NCBI GenBank assembly: GCA_964035575.1
Contig: OZ037875.1
Coordinates: forward strand, 124,001-188,000
DNA: 64,000 bases
Direction: 5' to 3'
Source of the DNA: Rhynchopus sp. YZ270_cl-10
Lineage: Eukaryota; Euglenozoa; Diplonemea; Diplonemida; Diplonemidae
Shown here: positions 10,701 through 18,477 of the stretch, piece after piece
Layout: every line of letters begins with the position of its first letter
Position numbering within the stretch: the first letter of the stretch is position 1
The notes under the pieces: generated by a model
Databases searched by the model: none
Told to the model about the DNA's origin: nothing
Seen by the model: only the letters and a program-made list of their open reading frames with translations
Translations under genes and position numbers: made by a program

Positions 10701-12772
10701 TGTACGGTATCACGGTGCAGGACCCACCTGGGAAATACGTGAACAGTCTTGCAACTGCAGTGGAGAAAGGGGTCCACGGCGTGAACAAGATGAATCGGCG
10801 AAGCGTACCGGTCATGCTGAATGTCTTCGAGAAAGGCCACCTGCTCGACCCCTCGGTGGCATTCGACTACAGAAGGATCATGACGTGGGCGGCGATGATA
10901 CGCAAATCGGATGAGATCTGTTCGCTGGTCGAAAAGTGCAGGTTACGTGCGAAAGCGAAGCAGGCGAAGACTGGAGGACCCATCGGGTTGATTGCGCGAG
11001 CCCTCAGCCGCCTTGCGTGGTCGTGGATAGACACGACAAAGGTGAAAACGCACGATGGGAGCATCGTTGATGTGAAGACGGTAAGCTTGGGTAGACTGGG
11101 CCACGTTGTGCGAGAACGGATGTTCTTCATTCGACTCTCCCGTACGAAGACGACTGCGAAGGCCAATGGCAAAGGCAGAGCTAACCTGAAGGGTATTGAA
11201 GCGGGGGTGGATAAGGAGAAAACCCTTGCTCTCACCCGAAGCAAAACTTTGACGGATTACGAGGCGGGGACGCTGCGACACATTGTAGCTGACGGTGCGA
11301 TAACGGGGGTGCGACTTGCGAGAGCGCGCATACGGGACTCGGCCATCTGCGTTCACTGCGAAGCGGGGGTGGACGAAAATCACAAACACTTGTGGTGGGA
11401 ATGTGAAGCATGGAGTAGCATTCGTGCGGAGTACCCCTTGCTGTTGGACATTGACAGAACGACCTGGCCAAACTGTCTCGCTATCTGCGGCATGTGCACA
11501 CCGGACACACCTTTGGAATGCGCCCGTGTTGCAGACCTGCAGAAGATGATGGTGCGCATCCTCATCGCACGCTCCAAGTGGAGCAGACCGGAAGCGGCGA
11601 ACCCGCGACTGCAAGAAGACCGATACCCGTGGACGTGGGCACCGGAGTTGGACACGACGACGCAACACGCGAACAGTTTGGTGGACTACACCCCCCTGAA
11701 AAGGAGGTGGCCGTATGGACGTGCTCTGCTGCTGGCGTTTGCCTCCTGGCTGGGTGGTTTACAATGGAGCGACGAAGCTGGACGTGAAGTCTCCCACATG
11801 GAGCTGCTCATCGACTTCGAGGTTGCCACAGGGATGGACATCCGACCTGGGGACAAGACCGGCAGAATAGCGCCGAAGCTGAAGCAGCCGAGGGCTGGGA
11901 CTGGGGAAGAAGACAACAATGGGGGGGAAGACGACGGGAGTGGGGAAGACGACGATGATGACGACGTGGTGCCAGTAGCGCTGGCCCACAGAGAAATGGC
12001 GAAGACGACCACCTTTGGGCATATGTTGGCTTCACTCAGAACCTTTTCGGAGAGCTCTCTCCATCCGGGGAAGGTGAAGGTAACGCATGTTCTCGCTTCG
12101 TTTGGGGCGAACGCCATCACAGGCATCGACCGCCGTCCTATCTTTGCCGGCGGAGAAGAAACGTTGAAGGCATTGCGTGCGCTATACGATGCTGGTGTGG
12201 CGTACCGTCTGCAACGCAGCTCCGAAGGCATGTCTGAGGTGGAGCTCCGTGGTGGCGATAGAGCGAGAGGTACATGGATGGGGGAGTATTCTGCTGAGAC
12301 GGCGTACCCCTCCACAGAAGTTAGAGGCAGGAGGGCACTACCATTCATCCAGCGGGCTGAACAGGAGACATCTGCGCATGCTCGCTACCGGCACCATGAG
12401 CACGTGCGTCCAGGGGATGCACCCGTGAAGGCACCTGAAGGAGCGGTTCCGATCTTCCAGTTTGCGATATGTGTGCTGCACCGGAAGACGAAGTGTGATG
12501 CCTGCTCGAAGAACGCCCAGGCAGACCTGATGCATTGCTGCTTTGCGCACCACTCCAACGACGACGGGTTACCGATCCGACACGAAGCATGCACTAAGCA
12601 TAGACTCTCGAGGTGCGGGAACTGTGTGCAAGAGAAGAGTACGCTGGAGCACTGCTGCCGCCGCCACCACGACACCTCGAAGGGGCGACAGACGACGCTG
12701 GGAGGCTTCTTCAAGAAGAAGCAGACGAAGCAGAAGGATGGGCACAGCAGGGGCGGTGATGGACTTATGTAA
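7745..12772 (+). CDS. LINE ORF2: 2A-like peptide, endonuclease, reverse transcriptase, zinc motifs, PIP-box
   Basis: 1,675 residues from the ATG at 7745. Order of parts: an Arg-rich N-terminus (repeated RRGV, residues 49-79); a 2A-like motif ending GDVEEHPGP at residue 99; an endonuclease/exonuclease/phosphatase domain (about 103-345; LQEVR, AGDFNVE, RIDLVLANH, PVHRPV); a reverse transcriptase (about 600-960; QGCPLS, catalytic YADD at 865-868); a CCHC motif at 1202-1220 (CVHC...HKHLWWEC); an acidic run near 1380-1400; a conserved C-terminal domain shared with the truncated LINE at 20.5-22.2 kb; a Cys/His-rich stretch at 1577-1642; and QTTLGGFF at 1649-1656, a canonical PCNA-interacting box. 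It starts 12 bases after the ORF1 stop, which permits reinitiation. Confidence 0.92.
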   Translation: MVGTGLASSCDVGEGDVFFKTASPTRGQHRPRSTGCMLLGVLGKGGGVRRKVRRGERRGVRRGVRRGVLPGTCRRVRRGAFLGRGSLLTCGDVEEHPGPSTMSLGTANVTSLRAHPAVGEWDVDVCALQEVRLTEEEMKGAANDVKGYGAKQLLFGAPCRRSQGSDPLRTRTQNGGVAIMTCADIPTRAVPPQCAQQAWNECRFTHAQVAYGSGGRNISVFSFYGVCADSDRTEQLLTDIFEEAASLGDIPVFIAGDFNVEANESLAIRAAISSGKWVDAADTYAQQLGKAAENTCYTSTSSGRRIDLVLANHVAAPAISKVVVWKESCLPVHRPVVLTLDLTRYEQKAPQARPPLSLIGDDWTKWPAKKEKELAAKVMQENAAPEADLTKMSVEDRWARFCKIAEDYLLKRGAADSDPKQQRHRGRGEVQPDVLRHRTARMDCDTPDAVNLETAQLQKTCRQMEQLIGDRRKRFGQPSAESLNERQLWAKIRKKKHLLKSDTWDLDLPGIEELCGLLGCLKKRGFVLLEQRRRARIKEWRRTMKEHMKENPAKVFSFLRKATSSHTTFLKREDGTVTANLQEMDELLMDDRAWGGVFRMYDDSEEPAWTTFFDRFKEHIPEGTPCVCEPLTADDLRTTIGKMKRKKAAGLDGWRVEELKELPLTLLEELARCLNLIEDTGNWPRVIARALVVLIPKGEGEEPLKQRPITITSVMYRLWAATRLRKVATWQESWIHERQHGFRNKHGTEDLLWFLCAKMEEALIDDTPIYLASFDYQKCFDRVPQEIMFQLVERLGLPDNMMRPIRGIYKKLGRRFKLPAGLGKEWFATNGILQGCPLSVIFLNALVAVWMNGVEKETGTQGLAYADDTNLLTKTLDQLRAGVAFTGHFADLTGQRVHAGKSTWQSNRPDEEETVQMNGADLTRVEKSECLGATVQARQAGTPTLPTKLEGTIDACGPLAGKVGCLPLTQGEKAGIMQAAVMSKSVYGITVQDPPGKYVNSLATAVEKGVHGVNKMNRRSVPVMLNVFEKGHLLDPSVAFDYRRIMTWAAMIRKSDEICSLVEKCRLRAKAKQAKTGGPIGLIARALSRLAWSWIDTTKVKTHDGSIVDVKTVSLGRLGHVVRERMFFIRLSRTKTTAKANGKGRANLKGIEAGVDKEKTLALTRSKTLTDYEAGTLRHIVADGAITGVRLARARIRDSAICVHCEAGVDENHKHLWWECEAWSSIRAEYPLLLDIDRTTWPNCLAICGMCTPDTPLECARVADLQKMMVRILIARSKWSRPEAANPRLQEDRYPWTWAPELDTTTQHANSLVDYTPLKRRWPYGRALLLAFASWLGGLQWSDEAGREVSHMELLIDFEVATGMDIRPGDKTGRIAPKLKQPRAGTGEEDNNGGEDDGSGEDDDDDDVVPVALAHREMAKTTTFGHMLASLRTFSESSLHPGKVKVTHVLASFGANAITGIDRRPIFAGGEETLKALRALYDAGVAYRLQRSSEGMSEVELRGGDRARGTWMGEYSAETAYPSTEVRGRRALPFIQRAEQETSAHARYRHHEHVRPGDAPVKAPEGAVPIFQFAICVLHRKTKCDACSKNAQADLMHCCFAHHSNDDGLPIRHEACTKHRLSRCGNCVQEKSTLEHCCRRHHDTSKGRQTTLGGFFKKKQTKQKDGHSRGGDGLM
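8000..8041 (+). other. 2A-like ribosome-skipping motif in ORF2
   Basis: Encodes SLLTCGDVEEHPGP. The 2A consensus is D(V/I)ExNPGP. Here the Asn is His, while the preceding Leu-rich stretch, DVE and PGP are kept. If active, it would release an Arg-rich peptide of about 98 residues and leave endonuclease-RT starting with Pro. 2A sequences at this place are known in several LINE families, including trypanosome L1Tc. Confidence 0.7.
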
Positions 12773-12840
12773 CATCACCCCCACGATGTATTGTATCACC
12801 TATCTCGGATAGGGGTGCATGCATCGAAAACGGGCCCCCA

Positions 12841-12859
12841 CTTTCTAAGCTCAACAAAG
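12841..12859. repeat. target-site duplication, right copy
   Basis: 19-bp perfect copy of 4642-4660, directly after the LINE 3' end. Confidence 0.85.
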
Positions 12860-13392
12860 TACTGTCGGCCTTGACAGTGTTTTGTTTTATCTCTTTAGTT
12901 TTTCTTTGTTACAGTTCTGAACACCAATAGCGATCCCATGGAAGTGGGCTCAGGAGAGGGGCTCGGGTACAACGGGAGTGGATTCACAAGTTAACAAAAT
13001 CATGCACAGGGATCCTTGCGTCGCTCATGGCGAGAATAACAAAACATCAAGGCAAAGGGGTGGGGGGTAAAAAGGGGAAAAGAGCGTAAGGGAAAACAAG
13101 GGTTGCTCAACAAAAAGAAGGCTAAAATGAACAAATCGTGCAAGACCAAAACCTTCACACTACATCAACAACAAAATTATCCCCCGCCCGAAGGGGGCTG
13201 GATTTTTTTGTGCTGGTGGGCTATTCTCCACCCGACGCGCAAGAGCATCCCCCTGTCTTCGTTTCCCCCTTCCCTACTTCATTTTCAAGGGCATCTCCCC
13301 TTACCGTGCACCGCTAGTGGCGTCCTAAGGTCACTTTTGACCAAATGTTTGCTTTCTTTTCTTTTTCCCAATCCCCACCATTGCCCCACTCT
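12860..13392. other. intergenic, no gene seen
   Basis: Spacer between the LINE and the inverted-repeat element. From about 13360 it becomes alignable with the flank just downstream of LRR paralogue 1 (shared ATTGCCCCACTCT). Confidence 0.5.
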
Positions 13393-13829
13393 GCTACTGG
13401 GGGGGGGGCTAATACAAGAGGTACTGCTAATACAAGAGGTATGCCTAATACAAGAGGTACTTTGAAATCGGGATTTTCACGATTTTTTACCGGCTAATAC
13501 AAGAGGTACTTTATTCTTTCCTTTATTTGATTTGATCACTTTTTTTCAAAAAAATAAATCGATGGTGTCAAATGAAAGGTTTGCTCAAAATCTTTCAATT
13601 GCGGCCAGGTACGATCAAAAAGTTGAAAATTTTCCCGTGTTACTGGTTGGCGAGAGTAAAAATCCAGAAAAAAAAATAGCAAAAATCCAGAAAAAAAAAG
13701 CTAATACAAGAGGGACCTCTTGTATTAGACTTCCACCTAAAAAAAATTTTTTAGGCGTAAATTCTTACGCCTAATAGAAGAGGTACCTCTTGTATTAGCC
13801 CCCCCCCCCCACTGGCCCCCCCCAGTAGC
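13393..13829. mobile_element. small inverted-repeat element (MITE-like), 0.44 kb
   Basis: The left end reads GCTACTGGGGG followed by more G and then GCTAATACAAGAGGTAC; the right end is the reverse complement of this, with about 15 extra bases. The inner sequence repeats CTAATACAAGAGGTAC at least five more times in both orientations. The DNA on either side rejoins to give the sequence found beside LRR paralogue 1 (CACTCT then AGCACAACCC), which is therefore the empty site. No coding capacity. Confidence 0.7.
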
Positions 13830-13841
13830 ACAACCCACCCC

Positions 13842-15531
13842 CTAATCAAGAAATACTAAAGGAAGAAGTAGCTCTGTAACTGTCTTGCGTACAACGTGGC
13901 TACACTTCTCTTTTCCGTGTGCGGTCTGCAATGCCTTGCACCCGTACAGGAAGTCGTTCCCAATCGCAGTGACTGATTGTAGGCCGGTGAGGTTGACTCT
14001 CGACAGCGTTGCGCACCCCGACAGGAAACGGTTCCCAATCGAAGTGACTGTTTGAAGGTAGGTGAGGTCAACTGTCGATAGAGTGGTGCACCCCGACAGA
14101 AAGCTGTCCCCAATCGAATTAACGGATCGCATGACTGTGAGGTCGACTCTCGACAGCATTGGGCACCCCGACAGGAAACGGTTCCCAATCGAAGTGACTG
14201 CTTGAAGGCCTGTGAGGTTAACTGTCGATAGAGTGGTGCACCTGTAGAGGAAGCAGTCCCCAATCGAACTAACGGATTGCAGGCCTGCGAGGTCGATTAT
14301 CGACAGCTTCGTGCACCCGTCGAAAAAGCTGTCCCCAATCGCAGTGACTGATTGCAGGCCTGTGATGTCAACTCGCGACAGCTTCGTGCACCCCGACAGG
14401 AACCGATTCCCAATCGAAGTGACTGCTTCAAGGCCGGCGAGGTCAACTGTCGACAACGCTGTACACCCGGTAAGGAAACCGTCCGCAATTGAAGTCACTG
14501 ATTGAAGTCTGGTGAGGTCGACCGTCGACACATTCGTGCACCCGTCTAGGAACCGGTTCCCAATCGAAGTAACAGATTGCAGGCCTGTGAGGTCGACTCG
14601 CGACAGCGTTGTGCACCCCGAGAGAAAGCTGCCCCCAATCGACGTGACTGATTGCAGGCCTGTGAGGTCGACCGCCGACAGCTTCGTGCACCCCGACAGG
14701 AACTGGTCACCAATCGAAGTGACTGCTTGAAGGCCTGTGAGGTCAACCGTCGTCAGAGTGCTGCACCCGCGGAGGAAGCAGTCCCCAATCGCAGTGACTG
14801 ATCGGAGGCCGGTGAGATCGACTCTCGACATCATCCAGCACCCGTCGAGGAAGCTGTTCCCAATCGAAGTGACTGATCGGAGGCCGGTAAGACATATTCC
14901 AGCACCCCGAGAGAAAGCTGTCCCCAATCGAATTGACGGATTGCAGGCCTGTGAGGTCGATTGTCGACATAGCGGTGCACCAGCTGAGGAAGCCGTGCCC
15001 GATGGTGGTGACTGCTTCAAGGCCTGTGAGGTCAACTGTCGACAACGTTGTGTTCCAGGAGAAGAATTTTTCCCCAACCTCGGTGATGCAGGGCAATGCA
15101 GGCAGGCATAGTGTGCTGGCACAGTTGTCATCCACATCGGACACGGAACTGAAAGCAATACGCATTACGGCGCCACTTCCGAAGAAGTCATTTGGAATCG
15201 CAGTCGCCACTTCTGCCTGAAGGAGCAAGCTAGCCACCTTCGGATCCTGCACTTGCTTTAACCGTTCTGCTGTAAGGTTTGTCTCACCCAATGCACGAAG
15301 AGCTGCTATGGCTTCGTACTTCGGCTTCTTCGTCAGGAAGATGATGTCCCCAGCACTCAGCGCTGTGATGTTGATGTCCTCCCCTTCGTCCTTCCCTCCG
15401 AGGCCCATAGAAAAGCTGTCTTCGTACAACCCTGTTGCAGACGCCACCTTCTGCCGCATGGTCTCCGTTGTGTCATCCTCACCCACCTCGATCACGTACT
15501 CCTTCCCGAAGCCCTCGACAACCAGTTCCAT
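13842..15531 (-). pseudogene. LRR paralogue 2, reading frame broken by an 11-bp deletion
   Basis: The N-terminal 200 residues are almost identical to paralogue 1 (ubiquitin-like domain and linker), followed by about 15 repeats of 25 residues. Repeat units are 75 bp long except one at about 14886-14949, which is 64 bp. The loss of 11 bp moves the frame, so the protein is split into two overlapping frames, 15531-14743 and a downstream frame ending at 13842. All later units keep good LRR sequence in the second frame, so the break is recent or is an assembly or allelic difference. A 64-base unit is a poor candidate for an intron. The tail (KEKCSHVVRKTV) matches paralogue 1. Confidence 0.8.
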
Positions 15532-15572
15532 TTCTATGTGTCTATCTGTGCAGGGTGGGTTGAGGTTTTTTG
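15532..15572 (-). promoter_or_regulatory. leader with candidate 3' splice acceptor for LRR paralogue 2
   Basis: The minus strand reads AACCCACCCTGCACAG and then ATAGA before the ATG, as in paralogues 1 and 3. CAG ends at 15546. Confidence 0.4.
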
Positions 15573-15819
15573 GCTATGATTGATTGAAAACTACACTGAA
15601 GACAGTAAGAAGTTTCGGGGGGAAAGCTTCGATCATATTTTGCTTTTCAATTTTGCTATTTTTTCCGTAATCAAGACTTATGTAAACCACGTCGGTTTGG
15701 GTGGAAAAAAAACGGTGAGGGTGGTGAGTATCTCTTTTTCGTTCCATTCCTTTTTGTTTTGTATTAAAAATGTCCAGTTGTTTCCTCTATTTTGAATAGC
15801 TATTTATTAACAACAAATA

Positions 15820-15918
15820 ATGGGTCATTATTTCACTCGAGAATCGGTGAGTGCTCCTCGAGTGCCCGAAGGGCACGAGAGGGGCACGAACCGATTCGAG
15901 AGTGAAAAAATGGCCCAT
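15820..15918. repeat. 99-bp near-perfect foldback hairpin
   Basis: The left arm 15820-15848 and right arm 15890-15918 pair at 25 of 29 positions, with an inner stem GTGCCC/GGGCAC around the loop GAA. The arms share TTCACTC and AATCGGT. Confidence 0.75.
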
Positions 15919-15989
15919 ATTGGCGTTGATAAGGTAGTTTTATTGCATATGGTGATAATTTTGAGTACTCCTGATTTTTGGAGTTAAAT

Positions 15990-16500
15990 AAAGTGGCTTT
16001 ATGGGGTGGAATTTTACTTTATGGGGTGGATTCTTTCATTTTATGGTCAAAAACAGGGTGTATTGGGTGAAATTTTAACTTGTCGATTTTTTTCAAGTTT
16101 TTTTTGCATTTTTTGGGCCCAAAGACCCACTCAGGGGTCAAAAATTTCACGAAAAAAAAATTTTTTTTGTTGAAATTTTTTGACAAGGCGCTGGCCCATA
16201 CAAAATGTACAGGGTGGGTTTTGTTCAGAAAATGACCGGGGAATAAATATGTGATGCTCAAAACATCAAAATTCTTGCTTTTTTTGCATTTTTGGGCCCA
16301 TCTGAGCCCAAAAAAAATTTTTTTTTTCGGCTGAAAAATGTCTTTGCGAAAAAAAAAATTTTCAACTTTATAGGGTGAAAAAATCACTTTATAGGGTGGG
16401 AAAACCACTTTATAGGGTGAAAAAACCACTTTATAGGGTGTAAAAACCACTTTATAGGGTGGGAAATCACTTTATAGGGTGGGATAAAGTGCCCAGAGTT
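15990..16500. repeat. short tandem repeats of CACTTTATAGGGTG type
   Basis: Units of 17-20 bp built on ACTTTATAGGGTGGA cluster at 15990-16030 and 16366-16500. Between them are two imperfect copies of a block containing TTTTTGCATTTTTGGGCCCA. No gene. Confidence 0.7.
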
Positions 16501-17420
16501 GGATAAAGTGGTGGTGGAGGGTACATAAAGGAGTACGATAAATTTTCACCAATGCAATAAAATAATAAACCTACATTCTCGAACTTTTCTACTGACGTGA
16601 TTTTCATTGGACGCATCCCCCAAAAAGAGACAGTATATATTTCCGAACACACACACACACACACTATTCAAATCATTCAATCCGAAAGAGCCCAATCATT
16701 TCGGTTTGTATTATTTCCTTACAAACCGTACGCGTACCGCTTCGTATGTTTGTATACAAAAAAATTTTTTTTTGACTAAAGGGAAGGGGCGGAGAAATGG
16801 CAACAATCGTGCAACCCCATATTGGGGGGCAATGCTACTACACACTTCTGAGCACGTCATTCACCCTTTTTTGTTGTACTTTTCTATCGAGTTGACCCCC
16901 CTACCTAAGCCTTTTGCAAAATCTCTTTTTGAGCATTATCTGTGTATGCACGGGATGTTCACGCCCTGCACCACCCTGCTTTTTTTTTTTTGCATTTTGC
17001 ACCAACAAAACCACCTACTATTCGACTCTGTACCCAATGCTATCCCAAAAGGTGACAATACGATACATTTGTTTTTGAAGCATTTCTTATTGAAAAGTGT
17101 GAGTTCCCCCCCCCCCCCCCCCCCCCCCCTTCCCGCATCCTCCTTTTTCTTGTAGTTGTTTGATGCGTTGACGCTTCCACACAAAATAATCTCATGGTGG
17201 TATGTGGAGGTTGGGTGAGTGAACGACACTTTCGGCTTTCTGCTTGCAAAGTAGTGTACGTTTAAAAAAGATCGAGTCTTTGTTTGTGCGCTCAAAAATA
17301 TATCCGTTTTGCTTGATCAGAACTCGACCGTTTGTTGCATTCCATGCTTCCACAAAAGCCGGGCGAAACAAAAGAAAAAGTGTGAAACTGCATTTAGTAT
17401 TGCTGTGTGAATCAAAGCAA

Positions 17421-17468
17421 ATAAAAGTTTATAAGATGAACCCAAGACTCTCTTGTGCTTAGTCACCT
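17421..17468 (+). repeat. SINE-like hairpin repeat, copy a
   Basis: ATAAAAGTTTATAAGATGAA, then CCCAAGACTC, a short loop and GCTTAGTCACCT. One of six dispersed copies with a pairing CYAAG/CTTRG stem. Confidence 0.55.
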
Positions 17469-18030
17469 ATAGTAAATCAAACAGACAATTACAAAACCAT
17501 TTCTTTTGTTTTCCGTCGACTAAAGCGTTGCCAATATTTAGTGATGGCAACTAAAAATTGTATTAAAAAACTTGAATTTTTTTTTTTCGGGCAAACAAAA
17601 TAAAAACAGGCGTCGGAAGAAGAACAGAACAGAACGAAGGGGGAGGGTTGGCGGCACTTCCCTCTCGAGTAGGGGGGAAGGTAAGGGGGAGGGACGAAGA
17701 GAAGGAAGGAAGGAAGGAAGGAAGGTAATCTCTCTCACCCCCAAAAGGTGCTGTGCCACCATTATTATTATTTTTTTTTTGGCATTTTTTTTTTGGGGCG
17801 GCTAGGAAAACAAAAAATGGGATAAAAAAAAAACGGAAAGACGTCTTTAAGTCTTTAAACTACGCCAACACAGAAACAGGTTAGATTGCATTTTTTTTTT
17901 TTAATTGCTCACGTAGCACCAACCCACCCTTCAAGAATGGATGGGACTGGGAACTGAAAAAAAAAGAAAAAAAAACCCCCCTCGGGCCGTCAGCTTTATA
18001 TTATACAAAAGGGAAAAAAAACGGTCCAAA

Positions 18031-18076
18031 AAAGAAAAAGGTTGAATCTAAGCTGCCTCTCATTGCTTAGCAACCT
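18031..18076 (+). repeat. SINE-like hairpin repeat, copy b
   Basis: GGTTGAATCTAAGCTGCC...GCTTAGCAACC: the same CTAAGC/GCTTAG stem, here extended by GGTTG/CAACC pairing. Confidence 0.5.
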
Positions 18077-18477
18077 GAAAAAAAAGAAATCGATCCATAA
18101 TAACTATGAACCGGAAACCCAAGCCTTCAGGAGATAGAGAGGTGTTGTAGGGTATGGGGGGGATCGTTGCTTTTCTTTTCTTTTCTTTTCTTTTTTGAAA
18201 AATTGTTGGAGTTGTGTAGTTGCCTCGGTTGTGTTGCCACAGTTTTTTGCAAATCTCCACTGTTTTTTTTGTTATGGGGGGGGGGAAAAAAGAGGGGAAA
18301 TTCAGGCACTTTACAAACCCCATTGCGGAGTGCAAACCTGGCCCTTCCATTACCTCACAGACAAAATGGTGGTGCAATGCAGGCACCTCCGATGCACATG
18401 ATGCCTTTAGATGAAAGCACAACATACGACAGAAGCGCAATAAAAACAGAACACGCTCAGATCAGGCAATATTTGCC

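Larger units (their letters stand above)
4661..12840 (+). mobile_element. apparently full-length LINE (non-LTR retrotransposon), 8.2 kb
   Basis: The element lies between perfect 19-bp duplications of the target. It has a short 5' leader (about 117 bases), ORF1 with an OTU domain, a 12-base gap, ORF2 with an apurinic-type endonuclease and reverse transcriptase, and a 68-base 3' UTR. The 3' end has no poly(A) tail. It contains a small hairpin, CACCTATC paired with GATAGGGGTG, and ends GGGCCCCCA. Both ORFs are open and the duplication is perfect, so the insertion looks young. The clade cannot be set by eye; the two-ORF layout with an AP-type endonuclease excludes R2/CRE-like elements. It splits a row of minus-strand LRR genes and is read in the opposite direction. 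Confidence 0.9.
16501..18477. other. repeat-rich intergenic stretch, no gene seen
   Basis: Holds (AC)n near 16650, a run of 24 C at 17106-17129, (AAGG)n near 17700-17725, many A and T runs, (CTTTT)n near 18171-18195, and two copies of the SINE-like hairpin family listed separately. Reading frames here are short and low-complexity. Confidence 0.5.
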
